Below are positions 34,665-42,721 of a stretch of DNA of 64,000 nt, in pieces; the stretch's first letter is position 1; each line of letters opens with the position of its first letter. Source of the DNA: Thermoanaerobaculia bacterium (GTDB lineage: Bacteria; Acidobacteriota; Thermoanaerobaculia; Multivoradales; J023). The position numbers were made by a program, and so were the translations under genes. The notes below the pieces were generated by a model. It saw only the letters and a program-made list of their open reading frames with translations. It ran no database searches and had not been told where the DNA came from. The stretch lies in NCBI GenBank assembly GCA_030431255.1, contig JAUIJL010000001.1, positions 992,001 to 1,056,000 of the forward strand, given 5' to 3'.

Positions 34665-36014
34665 CTATCGAACCTTGACGACCACAAGCGTGATGTCGTC
34701 GGTTTGCTCTCCGTCGGCTTTGAAGCTCCAGACATCGCCCAGCAGGGTGTCGCGGATCTCTTTGGCGGAACGGTCGTGAGCGGTGGTTTTCAGCCGCGCG
34801 GTCAAGCGCTCGTTGCCGTATAGATCGCCGTTTCGGTTGACCGTTTCGGCAATACCGTCGGTGTAGAGAAGGAAGATGTCGTCCTTCGAGCAGGGTAGGT
34901 GTATCTCCACGATGTCCTGGGGTAGCCGGGTGCCCAAGGGCAGGGAGGAGATGGCGACTTCTTCGACGGCTCCGGTCTCCGAGCTGTACCTCAGCAGGGG
35001 CGGGTGACCGGCGGAGGCCAGGGTGACCTGCCCGCACTGCGGGTCGAAGAGCGCGTAAAGCATGGTCACGAACTCTCGCCTGCCGGTGGTTTCCCGCACC
35101 ACACGGTCCAGCTTTTCGAGCACCTCCGCGGGACGGTGGGCCGAATCCTTGAGCAGGTAGAGGCAGCTGCGAACCCCCGCCAGCAACAGGCCGCTGGCCA
35201 CACCGTGTCCCGCCACGTCGGCGATCACCACCGCCTGGGCATCGTCACCGGACTGAAAGTATTCGTAGTAGTCGCCGCCGACCTCGCTGGCGGGGATGGA
35301 GATTCCCGCGATATCGAAAAACCGGTGCGACGGGTCGCTGCGCGGCAACATGCTCAGCTGGATGCGTCGAGCCTCGTCGAGCTCTCCTTGCATCCGGTGC
35401 CGCTCGCGGTGTCGCTGGTGCTCGCGCCGCCACACCAAGAGGAAGTCCCGGCGCCGTTTTTGGGTCTGGCGTCCGACCCAAAAGAATACCGAGCAGCACA
35501 CGATGCTGACGGCGATCAAAGGCAACACTTGAACCGTCGAGTCTCCGATCCAGGCCGAGACCAAGTCTCGCCCCGCCGAGATTCCCCACAGCGGCACCAA
35601 GAGCAAAAAGCAATGCAGCTGCCGAAGGCAGAAGAAAATCAGGATTAGGGGCAGGATGAAATCGAGCCCGATATAGACGTCGGGCCACTTGGCCAGGGCC
35701 AGCAGGCGAGCCCCCACCAAATGGAAGAAGAGATAACCCAGCAAAATCGCACGAAAGTGGCGTTCGAAGAACGGCCGCTGAGATGCGGAAAACATTGCCC
35801 GCACCAAAATGAGGGTCACGGCGGGCACGATCAACCAAATGGGCGAGCCTTCCACCAGCAGAGCGATGATGCCGATCACGGAAAGGCCGGCCACCACCGT
35901 CAGGAATCGAAGCAGCACGATGCGATCCAGGTCGTCGAAGAAGGCCCGGATGGCCTGATCCTCGGGGAGGAGAATCAGCTCGTCCATGGTGCGGCGGTCG
36001 GATCGTCTGCTCAC
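34665..36014 (-). CDS. Membrane PP2C-type (SpoIIE/RsbU) serine phosphatase
   Basis: 449 residues. About six helices lie between residues 30 and 190, then a basic amphipathic linker (RRREHQRHRERHRMQGELD region), and the SpoIIE-type phosphatase domain fills ~220-449. Metal-ligand motifs are present: SEVGGDYYEYF, IADVAGHGVASG, LLYTDGI and EQTDDITLVVV. Such proteins dephosphorylate a STAS-domain anti-anti-sigma protein in partner-switching pathways; a candidate STAS protein is encoded at 61089 but is not linked. ATG 35987 (residue 10) is an alternative start. The gene stands alone, converging on the tRNA. Confidence 0.88.
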   Translation of the reverse strand: MSRRSDRRTMDELILLPEDQAIRAFFDDLDRIVLLRFLTVVAGLSVIGIIALLVEGSPIWLIVPAVTLILVRAMFSASQRPFFERHFRAILLGYLFFHLVGARLLALAKWPDVYIGLDFILPLILIFFCLRQLHCFLLLVPLWGISAGRDLVSAWIGDSTVQVLPLIAVSIVCCSVFFWVGRQTQKRRRDFLLVWRREHQRHRERHRMQGELDEARRIQLSMLPRSDPSHRFFDIAGISIPASEVGGDYYEYFQSGDDAQAVVIADVAGHGVASGLLLAGVRSCLYLLKDSAHRPAEVLEKLDRVVRETTGRREFVTMLYALFDPQCGQVTLASAGHPPLLRYSSETGAVEEVAISSLPLGTRLPQDIVEIHLPCSKDDIFLLYTDGIAETVNRNGDLYGNERLTARLKTTAHDRSAKEIRDTLLGDVWSFKADGEQTDDITLVVVKVR

Positions 36015-36132
36015 AACGGCATGGTAGCCCAGGGTCGGCGGATGCTCAACAATTTGACCGTGTCGCCGGGCCCGTTGGACCCGGTTCTATTCAATCGGCT
36101 CGAAGCCGTTTTCGGCGACGATTCCGCGGGTA

Positions 36133-36154
36133 CGAGATTTCGCCTGAAATCTCG
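36133..36154. promoter_or_regulatory. Perfect 9-bp inverted repeat, possible operator
   Basis: CGAGATTTC, four-base spacer GCCT, GAAATCTCG. It has no T-run, so an operator is more likely than a terminator. It lies between the two divergent genes, about 120 bp from the minus-strand start. Confidence 0.4.
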
Positions 36155-36207
36155 GCCCGATGCGTGTTTACGCACCAGCCCACCGGAACATTCGCGGTCC
36201 CATCGCG

Positions 36208-36236
36208 GTGAGACTTTTGCCACAGGCTGTTAAACT
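36208..36236 (+). promoter_or_regulatory. Possible promoter of the PilZ-AMIN gene
   Basis: GTGAGA (36208-36213), 17-bp spacer, TAAACT (36231-36236). Four of six bases match consensus at each element. Leader of about 120 bp to ATG 36363. Confidence 0.3.
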
Positions 36237-36362
36237 TTCCTTTGCGATAGACTGCCAACCAGCCCACCCGCCCATGGTGCAGCAGGTGACACGAAACCCA
36301 TGGCGTCCGACCGCCGACAGTCTTGAGACTGGGCGTAGGAAGCCGGAGCCAGCGACTAAAAA

Positions 36363-39353
36363 ATGACCGACGGTCCCAACGAAACAGGTTCATTCCGCCG
36401 CCAAATTCCTCCGGAGGGGCATGTCACCCTCAGATTCGAGAAATTCTCCTCCTTCGTCGAGGAATATCGGGCCGGTATCTCTTTGGGCGGTGTTTTTATC
36501 AAGACCCATCGTCCCCGACCGATCGGCACGGAGGTCCACTTCGAGTTCAAGCTGACGGACGGCTTTCGCCTCTTGCACGGGCAGGGAGTGGTGGTTTGGC
36601 AGCGACTCGAGGATCAAGGCCCCGAAGCTCCTGCCGGCATGGGCGTTCGATTCACCGCCATCGATGAGAGCGGTCGCCAGCTGGTGTTGAAGCTGCTCGA
36701 GGAGCAGGTGAAGGCGGGTGGGGCTCCCTTCGAGGTGGATCGGGTGCCGGAAGGCGCGACCTCAACCGCGTCGGCCACGACAGTTCAGCAGGATCTCTCG
36801 GACGAGGATCCGACCTTGGTGGGCGCTTCCGTGCAGGACCTCGATCCGAGCTTGCCGAGCCCTTCGGTCATTCCAGTGCAAAAACAGGCGGAATTGGGGT
36901 TCGATGCTCCCTGGGGAAAAAAGCTGCCGGGTGTGCCCCAGGACCTGCTGGGGGAGGAATCGGACCCAGAGGTCGAAAAGGCAGTCAGCACCATTCGTCC
37001 AACGATTCCTGCAGTGGCACCGGCGCAGGCCGGGGAGACATCTCAGCCTGCCGGCGGCGAGGGTGGGGGGGCTGGAGGGCCGGCGCCCCAGCCGGTCGTC
37101 CAACAGCCCGCGGCCCCGTCCGCCCCTCCGGTCTCGTCAAATCAGGCATCGACACCGGTAGCGCCGCCGATCTCCGACGACGAGGGCTCTGGTGGATCCG
37201 GCGCGCAGCTCGTCAGCCCGATGGAGGTAGATCTCGGAAGCGGGGAGGAGCCGACCTTGATGGGCTCTTCCGCCGGCCCGCCGGCTGAGCCCGCCGGGGC
37301 GCCACAGGCTTCGGAGACACCACAGGTCTCGGGGACACCACAAGCCGAGGGAGCCCAGGGTGTGCTTCCGTTGTCGATCCCGCCGACGGATCCCAGCCCG
37401 TCACTATCGTTCGATCCGGCGCCGTCGTTCGATCCGGCTCCGGCGGACCCACCGGCCTCCCCGGCAGCTCCCCAGCCCGATCCGTCGTTGGAAGAAAGCA
37501 TGATGGAAGCCGCGGAGGAGGTCGAGGCGACGGTGGAGCTCGAGGAACCGGTGATCGACTTTGATCCCCCGCCGGAAGATATCTCCTTCGACCCTGGACC
37601 GGCGAGCCCGAGTGAGGAGGGAAGCCTCGGGGCGCCGGAGGTTCCGGATCCCGCATTTGGGGCGATGGAAACCCCGGTCGCGCCTTCGACGCCCGACCTC
37701 AGCCCGCCCGACCCGGAATTCTCATTTGGCGAAGCTTCAGAGTCCGCGGATTTCGATCCGGTCGGCGCCCCGGCTCCCATGGCTTCCGATCCGGCAGGTC
37801 TTGAATCGGGGCTGGAGCCCACCGCGGAAATGCCGCTGCCGGACGCACCGTCTTTCGAGACACCGTCATTCGAGACACCGTCCTTTGACGCCCCGTCTTT
37901 CGAGACACCGTCCTTTGACACACCTTCCAGTGAAGAGGGGGATTCTGAGGTCTCTTTCGAGACCCCGGCTTCCGAAGAGCCATCTTTCCCAGAACCATCT
38001 TTCGAAGAGCCCTCTTTCGAGTCTTCTAGTGCCGCTGAAGCTCCGTCCTTCGAGGCTCCCTCCTTTGAGGCCCCGTCCTTCGAGGATTCCGCTTCGGCAG
38101 CTGAGCAACCGATCGGGGCGCCTCCGGCGGTTATTGGGCAGACAACCGGTAGCAGCACCGACATTCTGCCCACCTCGGGGCTTCCTTCGTTTGCCGGAGA
38201 CGGGATGGATTCGGCTCCAGAAGTCTCGCCCGGCGGGTCGCCGGCAGGAGCGGATCCGGCCGTGGGGGCCCCTGCCTTCGAAGCGCCGCCGCTGAGCGCG
38301 TCGTCTGCTGATCCCTCAGGATTGACCGGCTCCCCATCTCCGGCCTCACCGTCAATGGGCGGCATGGCCGGTGAGAGCTCACTTTTCGCTCAGCAAACAG
38401 GGGATCCTGCCATGGGTGGGGGAGCTGATCCCGCTCCTCATGCCGCAGACTTTGTGGACTCTTGGCCGAGCTCCGATGAGGATCCGGATGCTTGGATGGA
38501 AGAGGGAGAGGACTTCGCTCCTCCCGCTCGTAGGGGTGCAGGTCGCTATCTCATTGCTCTGGCCTTGGTCACCGTCTTGGTGGTTGGTGTGTATTTCTTC
38601 CGCGGTCAGCTTTCGAGCCTAATTGGCTTGAGCAGCGGGGCTGAGTCCCAGGCCGTGGTCAGCCAAAAAGGAAACGCGGGCGGTCAAAAGGCAAGAAAAG
38701 GGAAGAAGTCACCCAACAAGGGGGCGAAGAAGGCTTCCCAGGCTCAAGGGGCTGCTCAAGAGGAATCGGCTTCTGCTGACGGTGGACCCGAGGTAGTGGA
38801 CCCTCTTCAAGAGGAAGTGATCGAGGTCGGGGCCGATCCGGCGAACGACGACTTCATGGAATCGGGCGGGGTGTCAGATGGCCAGGAGATCTCCCCGCCG
38901 GTCGATACCGATAGAACCGTAGAGGAGACGGAGCCGGTGAGGGCGGATCCTCCTTCGCAGCCGACGCCGAGCCGTCCAGCACCCCCGGAGAGCAGGCCGG
39001 CCGACCGTCCGACCCCTGGAGCGGCGGGCGGTGCCCGAACGGTGAATGCCATCGATTGGAGTCGTAGCGCGCAGGGAACCCGGGTGACGATCGCTTTTTC
39101 GAGCCCGCTCTCCACGGACGATTTTCGGCATGATCCTTTGGCTTGGGCCGCGGATCGCGAGATGCTCTCGCTGCTCGGCGTGGAGAATTACCCGAAGGGT
39201 GAAATCGCCGTCGGCACCGACGAGCTGCGGCGGATCCGTCTCGGGTTCCATCCAGGCCAAGAGCTGCGCTTGGTTTTCGACCTGGGGAAAGCCGGAGTCG
39301 CCATTCGCGATTTGAAAACCGTCGGCTCCCGTCTCGAGATTCTTATTCAGTAG
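36363..39353 (+). CDS. PilZ domain protein with long disordered linker, one TM helix and AMIN-like domain
   Basis: 996 residues. Residues ~18-120 match the Myxococcus-type PilZ domain (SLGGVFIKTHRPRPIGTEVH, ending GMGVRFTAID); the RxxxR motif of canonical c-di-GMP-binding PilZ is not evident. Residues ~130-720 are Pro/Ser/Glu/Ala-rich, including a PSFE repeat run. One helix at ~729-747 (LIALALVTVLVVGVYFF) is followed by a Lys-rich then acidic/proline linker and a C-terminal beta domain (~895-996, ending LRLVFDLGKAGVAIRDLKTV) that resembles AMIN, known from type IV pilus and cell-wall amidase proteins. Cytosolic PilZ and periplasmic AMIN would be joined across the membrane. This may link c-di-GMP or pilus signals to the wall; no pilus genes are nearby. 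Confidence 0.8.
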   Translation: MTDGPNETGSFRRQIPPEGHVTLRFEKFSSFVEEYRAGISLGGVFIKTHRPRPIGTEVHFEFKLTDGFRLLHGQGVVVWQRLEDQGPEAPAGMGVRFTAIDESGRQLVLKLLEEQVKAGGAPFEVDRVPEGATSTASATTVQQDLSDEDPTLVGASVQDLDPSLPSPSVIPVQKQAELGFDAPWGKKLPGVPQDLLGEESDPEVEKAVSTIRPTIPAVAPAQAGETSQPAGGEGGGAGGPAPQPVVQQPAAPSAPPVSSNQASTPVAPPISDDEGSGGSGAQLVSPMEVDLGSGEEPTLMGSSAGPPAEPAGAPQASETPQVSGTPQAEGAQGVLPLSIPPTDPSPSLSFDPAPSFDPAPADPPASPAAPQPDPSLEESMMEAAEEVEATVELEEPVIDFDPPPEDISFDPGPASPSEEGSLGAPEVPDPAFGAMETPVAPSTPDLSPPDPEFSFGEASESADFDPVGAPAPMASDPAGLESGLEPTAEMPLPDAPSFETPSFETPSFDAPSFETPSFDTPSSEEGDSEVSFETPASEEPSFPEPSFEEPSFESSSAAEAPSFEAPSFEAPSFEDSASAAEQPIGAPPAVIGQTTGSSTDILPTSGLPSFAGDGMDSAPEVSPGGSPAGADPAVGAPAFEAPPLSASSADPSGLTGSPSPASPSMGGMAGESSLFAQQTGDPAMGGGADPAPHAADFVDSWPSSDEDPDAWMEEGEDFAPPARRGAGRYLIALALVTVLVVGVYFFRGQLSSLIGLSSGAESQAVVSQKGNAGGQKARKGKKSPNKGAKKASQAQGAAQEESASADGGPEVVDPLQEEVIEVGADPANDDFMESGGVSDGQEISPPVDTDRTVEETEPVRADPPSQPTPSRPAPPESRPADRPTPGAAGGARTVNAIDWSRSAQGTRVTIAFSSPLSTDDFRHDPLAWAADREMLSLLGVENYPKGEIAVGTDELRRIRLGFHPGQELRLVFDLGKAGVAIRDLKTVGSRLEILIQ
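37848..38090 (+). repeat. 15-bp coding repeats (PSFET/PSFDA/PSFEE)
   Basis: Codons for PSFET, PSFDA, PSFDT, PSFEE and PSFEA recur with a five-codon period inside the PilZ-AMIN protein, interrupted by short acidic stretches. The protein repeat is well kept while third positions vary, so it is selected at the protein level or old. Confidence 0.85.
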
Positions 39354-39401
39354 GTAGTCTGTCGACCGTTTCGCCTCGTGCGCTCGGCCGTGCCGGCCTC
39401 G

Positions 39402-39453
39402 GCGTAAGTGAAGCGTAAGTTTTCTTGCAAAAGGCGTAAGTAAGGCGTATAAT
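39402..39453 (+). promoter_or_regulatory. Strong sigma70-like promoter with helically phased GCGTAAGT sites
   Basis: -35 TTGCAA (39425-39430), 17-bp spacer and perfect -10 TATAAT (39448-39453). GCGTAAGT occurs at 39402, 39413 and 39434, and a diverged GCGTATAA at 39445 overlaps the -10. Intervals of 11, 21 and 11 bp put all sites on one face of the helix, as expected for an operator. The downstream XRE regulator is an obvious candidate to bind it. Confidence 0.75.
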
Positions 39454-39579
39454 CTGTACATCGAGGCGGGGAAGAGTGGCCCACCTCACGACGCCTTCAG
39501 GCATACCGAGATGCCGAGGTAAAGCGCCGTGAAAAGAGTCAATCGAAGAGCAAGAAACAATACGGCAAGGGAGATTCAA

Positions 39580-39732
39580 ATGTGGGTCACGAACGCTGAG
39601 CGGAACGTTGTAGGGATTAGTAAGACTTCACAGGAATTCGGCAAAGAAAGTGAAAGTCAACTTTTCAAAGAACCTCTGGATTATTCAAATACACTTTTGA
39701 AATTCCAAGATTCTGCGGATATTTGTGTTTAG
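39580..39732 (+). CDS. Small AT-rich ORF (50 aa), unknown
   Basis: ATG 39580 has an upstream AGGGAG at suitable distance and lies about 125 bp behind the promoter at 39425-39453. The product starts MWVTNAERNVVGISK and has no known domain. Base composition is clearly more A/T-rich than flanking genes, a sign of either relaxed constraint or acquisition. It ends 51 bp before the XRE gene and could be a leader, a small partner protein, or not a gene. Confidence 0.4.
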   Translation: MWVTNAERNVVGISKTSQEFGKESESQLFKEPLDYSNTLLKFQDSADICV

Positions 39733-39783
39733 TGAAATTTGTTCTTGCTAAATCCATAGTAATCAGTAAAATCTTGAGCCATC

Positions 39784-40269
39784 ATGATTCCTGTTGAAAG
39801 AGAACTCGACCGAACTTTGACCCTGCTCCGAAATAAGATTCGTGAGCAAGGATTCACCCAGCTTCAGGTTCAAGCAGAGCTGTCCTGGGGTCGGAGCTAC
39901 ATCAGCCAACTGCTCACCAAGCAGAAATCCTTGCGGGTTGAGCAGGTCCTTAGAATTCTTCAAGTCATCGATGTGGAACCTGCCGACTTCTACAAGGAGC
40001 TGTATCGTTTTTCCGACGGCGACGGCATGGATCACAACGAGGCATACGGTACCGGTGGGCGCGGTGGCAAAGGCTCCTTCGCGGCCGAGGTCGCTCAGAA
40101 GGACCTTCAGTCCGGCATCACCACCGAATCGCTTCAACGCAAGCTCGATCGATCGCAACGCACCCTCAAGCATGTGGTCCAATTGTTGGTCGACAAGGAA
40201 TTCTTGTCGGAAGAAGATCGGGCGACGTTGGATCTGAACGAGAGTGACAATGAGGACGCCGCGAATTAG
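39784..40269 (+). CDS. XRE-type helix-turn-helix regulator
   Basis: 161 residues. An N-terminal HTH_3-like domain spans ~5-65: GFTQLQVQAELSWGRSYISQ contains helices 2 and 3, followed by LLTKQKSLRVEQVLRILQVI. A glycine-rich linker (GTGGRGGKG) leads to a C-terminal helical part (residues ~100-150, LQRKLDRSQRTLKHVVQLLV) that may oligomerise. There is no peptidase or toxin domain. The promoter upstream carries phased direct repeats, so autoregulation is likely. A perfect 17-bp hairpin follows the gene, making it effectively monocistronic with the small ORF. Confidence 0.85.
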   Translation: MIPVERELDRTLTLLRNKIREQGFTQLQVQAELSWGRSYISQLLTKQKSLRVEQVLRILQVIDVEPADFYKELYRFSDGDGMDHNEAYGTGGRGGKGSFAAEVAQKDLQSGITTESLQRKLDRSQRTLKHVVQLLVDKEFLSEEDRATLDLNESDNEDAAN

Positions 40270-40332
40270 ATCCCCGCGGATGCCTCGAAGGCAGCGGTGA
40301 GAGCTCGCTCCACAGGCTGCTAGAATTCAGAG

Positions 40333-40371
40333 AAACGCAGAAGCGGCGCATTCGGCGCCGCTTCTGCGTTT
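40333..40371 (+). terminator. Strong hairpin terminator after the XRE gene
   Basis: Perfect 17-bp stem: AAACGCAGAAGCGGCGC, five-base loop, GCGCCGCTTCTGCGTTT. The T-run is short, but stem length and the position between two transcription units support a terminator. Confidence 0.75.
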
Positions 40372-40457
40372 CAGCCGTTTAGCAGCCTGGGGCGAAAATC
40401 TCATCGCGCGCTGCCGGCAACCTCCGTACATGACGAGAATTGAAGGATGAGGACACC

Positions 40458-41006
40458 ATGAGCCGCGATGCAAGCCCACCCAAACGGAAACAGGTCTTTC
40501 AAGGAAAGATCTTGGATGTCGGTGTGGAATCCGTTGAGCTACCCGACGGAAAGGTCTGGGATCTGGAGGTCATTCGGCATCCCGGGGCCGCGGCCGTGTT
40601 ACCGGTTCTAGATTCTGGAGAGGTGCTACTGGTTCGGCAATATCGACACGCCGCGGGCGGGTGGATCCTGGAGGTCCCGGCCGGCAAGCTCGATCCCGGC
40701 GAAGCACCGATCACCTGTGCCGCACGAGAAACGGAGGAGGAAACGGGTTTCGTGCCCGGCGCTCTGGACCCCCTCGGCTGGATCTTCACCACACCCGGAT
40801 TCGCCGATGAAAAGATCTGGCTCTATCGAGCCACAGATCTCGAACCCGGAACCCAAGCTCTGGAAGAAGACGAGCTGTTGACCGTGGTCAAGATGCCCTT
40901 TGAACGAGCCGTGCGCCTGTCCCTGGACGGTGAGATTCAGGACGCGAAAACCGTGGTCGCCATCTTGCGCGCGCACGCCATGGATCGCGATCAAGGCATG
41001 GGCTGA
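40458..41006 (+). CDS. Nudix hydrolase, ADP-ribose pyrophosphatase type
   Basis: 182 residues from ATG 40458 (a TTG 18 bp upstream is less likely). The Nudix box spans ~76-98, GKLDPGE then AARETEEETGF, with the Glu residues that bind magnesium. The preceding IRHPGAAAVLPV, VRQYRHAA and WILEVPAG segments are typical of the ADP-ribose pyrophosphatase (NudF/YjhB-like) branch, which cleaves ADP-ribose to AMP and ribose 5-phosphate. Its last 16 bp overlap the convergent acyltransferase gene. Cytoplasmic. Confidence 0.9.
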   Translation: MSRDASPPKRKQVFQGKILDVGVESVELPDGKVWDLEVIRHPGAAAVLPVLDSGEVLLVRQYRHAAGGWILEVPAGKLDPGEAPITCAARETEEETGFVPGALDPLGWIFTTPGFADEKIWLYRATDLEPGTQALEEDELLTVVKMPFERAVRLSLDGEIQDAKTVVAILRAHAMDRDQGMG

Positions 41007-41752
41007 AACGACCTCAGCATGCCCTCGCGCAGCTCTTCCGCCAGCACCTTTCGATCCTCGCCGCGAATCGGCTGATCGCCGAAGCGGAGCACGGCCTCGA
41101 TGCCTCCGCGCAGGCAGCTCAATCGGCGGTAGTGGGGCAGGAGGGCCTCGTCTCCCCACCAGCACACCCCCTCGCTGGGCGGCAAGTCGCCGTTTTGGGT
41201 TCGGTATTCGAGTGTCGCATAGTAGACCTCGTGCTCACCCTCCACCGCGAATTGAAGCAGGGAGGGTTTGAAGCGCAGGATTTCGTCTCCCTTGCCGCTG
41301 GTGCCTTCTGGAAAGAGCACCACACCCAATCCGCGATCCATGGCGGCTTCCACTTGTTGGATCACCCTCAGGACGTCTTTTTTACGCGCCCGATCGATGA
41401 AAATCGTATCTGCGGCCGCCAGCACCCGGCCGAGGAACGGCCAGCGGGCAAGGTCGGCCTTGGCCACGAATGCCGCGTCGACTGCGGTCGCGATCAGCGG
41501 AATGTCTACGTAGCCCAGGTGATTGGCTACCAGGAAGAATCTGCCGCTGGGAGGGGTTCCCTCCACGGTCACCCGCATCCCGAAGCTGCGACACAATCGG
41601 TGAGACCAAGCGCGAAATACCGCGTTCCGATGTCGTCGCTCACCTTCTTTGGAGAAGAGGCCGATGGCCTTGGCGACCCAGAGGCCCGAATAGCCCATCA
41701 AGGTGGCGATGACGATGAGAAAAGTTCTGTAGACGGCGCGCAGTCGAATCAT
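40991..41752 (-). CDS. 1-acyl-sn-glycerol-3-phosphate acyltransferase (PlsC-like)
   Basis: 253 residues with an N-terminal membrane helix (~9-30, RTFLIVIATLMGYSGLWVA). The acyltransferase block I motif NHxxxxD is NHLGYVD (His78, Asp83), block II is FIDRARKKD, and block III is LFPEGTSG. The family esterifies lysophosphatidate with an acyl chain in phospholipid synthesis; ornithine-lipid acyltransferases look alike and cannot be excluded. Cytoplasmic face of the inner membrane. Confidence 0.87.
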   Translation of the reverse strand: MIRLRAVYRTFLIVIATLMGYSGLWVAKAIGLFSKEGERRHRNAVFRAWSHRLCRSFGMRVTVEGTPPSGRFFLVANHLGYVDIPLIATAVDAAFVAKADLARWPFLGRVLAAADTIFIDRARKKDVLRVIQQVEAAMDRGLGVVLFPEGTSGKGDEILRFKPSLLQFAVEGEHEVYYATLEYRTQNGDLPPSEGVCWWGDEALLPHYRRLSCLRGGIEAVLRFGDQPIRGEDRKVLAEELREGMLRSFQPMP

Positions 41753-41851
41753 GGTCTAAGCATCAGTCGTGGCCTGAGAATCAAAGCCGAGTCGGTTCCG
41801 GGCGAGATCTGAGAGGGTCGCAGGGCGGGAGGGCCCGACGGACGCGGGATA

Positions 41852-42667
41852 TTAGCATGTCCACACGAGGTACAAATTTTCCCGACCGGTGGGGCCATCG
41901 GAAGCCAGGGATCTGACCAACCTCAGACCGTCCAAGCTTTGGAGACGTTCGATCTCGGCTTTCGGGGGGAAATGCAAATAGCGCAGGCCGAAACCGTCCC
42001 TCTGCCAGGAAAGCAGTGTGTCTCCTTCCTCGAGGCGACGGGGATCGGGCGCCATTTGGGGAGGGCTGGATGCGCCTAGACGATCCCAAGGCACGACTTT
42101 TTTGTCGAATCGCTCGGTGTGATGGAGCATCCACCAGGAGGCCCACAGCTGTCCACCCGGAGCCAGCTTGCGGCCGAGTCGGGTCAGCAACCGACGCCGC
42201 TCGGCCTCTCCTGGAAGGTGGTGCAGGACGCCAAAAATTCCGATGATGTCGAATGCCTGCTGAAGCTCATCGAGGGCCGTGCCCGGATTGCCCAGGTCCA
42301 TAGGCTGTAGCCGGAGCTGCTCGACCCTTCCTTCCAGGGCCTCCTGTGCCTGGGCCAGCAGGCCGAGGCTCTGATCGAGGCCGAGGTAGCTGATTTGCGG
42401 ACCGATTCGATCGGCCGCCAAGACGCCGAATCGGCCGTTGCCGCAGCCCACATCCAGAATCCGGAGCTGCCCGTCTTCTCGAGCTTCCTCCGATGTAGCG
42501 CCTAGGGTTTCGCTCAAGAGGGTCTCCCAGGCCGGCCACGGGCGTTGCCGACTGGCGCCGAAGCTGTCGGAATATTCGTCATAGAAACGCTTGTTGACGC
42601 TCAGAAGCATCTGGCGGGTGGCTTCGTCCATCCGTTCCCTCTGCTCATGGGGCAGACCCCGGCTCAT
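41852..42667 (-). CDS. Class I SAM-dependent methyltransferase, Trm9/ALKBH8-like
   Basis: 271 residues. The SAM-binding motif I is ILDVGCGNGRFGVLA with acidic motif II at YLGLDQS. The N-terminal NKRFYDEYSDSFGASRQRPW, then PAWETLL, resembles the N-terminus of Trm9-type methyltransferases (F, TR-x-PWP pattern), which methylate the carboxymethyl group at wobble U34. It is divergent from elp3 with only 54 bp between the starts. If both act on the same tRNAs, the product would be mcm5U. A generic small-molecule methyltransferase remains possible. Confidence 0.72.
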   Translation of the reverse strand: MSRGLPHEQRERMDEATRQMLLSVNKRFYDEYSDSFGASRQRPWPAWETLLSETLGATSEEAREDGQLRILDVGCGNGRFGVLAADRIGPQISYLGLDQSLGLLAQAQEALEGRVEQLRLQPMDLGNPGTALDELQQAFDIIGIFGVLHHLPGEAERRRLLTRLGRKLAPGGQLWASWWMLHHTERFDKKVVPWDRLGASSPPQMAPDPRRLEEGDTLLSWQRDGFGLRYLHFPPKAEIERLQSLDGLRLVRSLASDGPTGRENLYLVWTC

Positions 42668-42721
42668 GGGGTATGACCCTTTCGTGATAGCTTCATCGGG
42701 CCCCGCTTCTCATCGGCGAAT

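Larger units (their letters stand above)
36015..36362. other. Divergent intergenic region, 348 bp
   Basis: Separates the minus-strand phosphatase gene from the PilZ gene and must hold both promoters. I see a 9-bp inverted repeat and one plausible plus-strand promoter, listed separately, and no convincing ORF or RNA gene. Confidence 0.7.

Noticed and set aside
37142-38365. 407-codon minus-strand ORF opposite the PilZ gene
   Set aside because: Its Ser/Gly-rich, low-complexity product is the antisense of the Pro/Ser/Glu linker; the plus-strand frame has clear domains at both ends.
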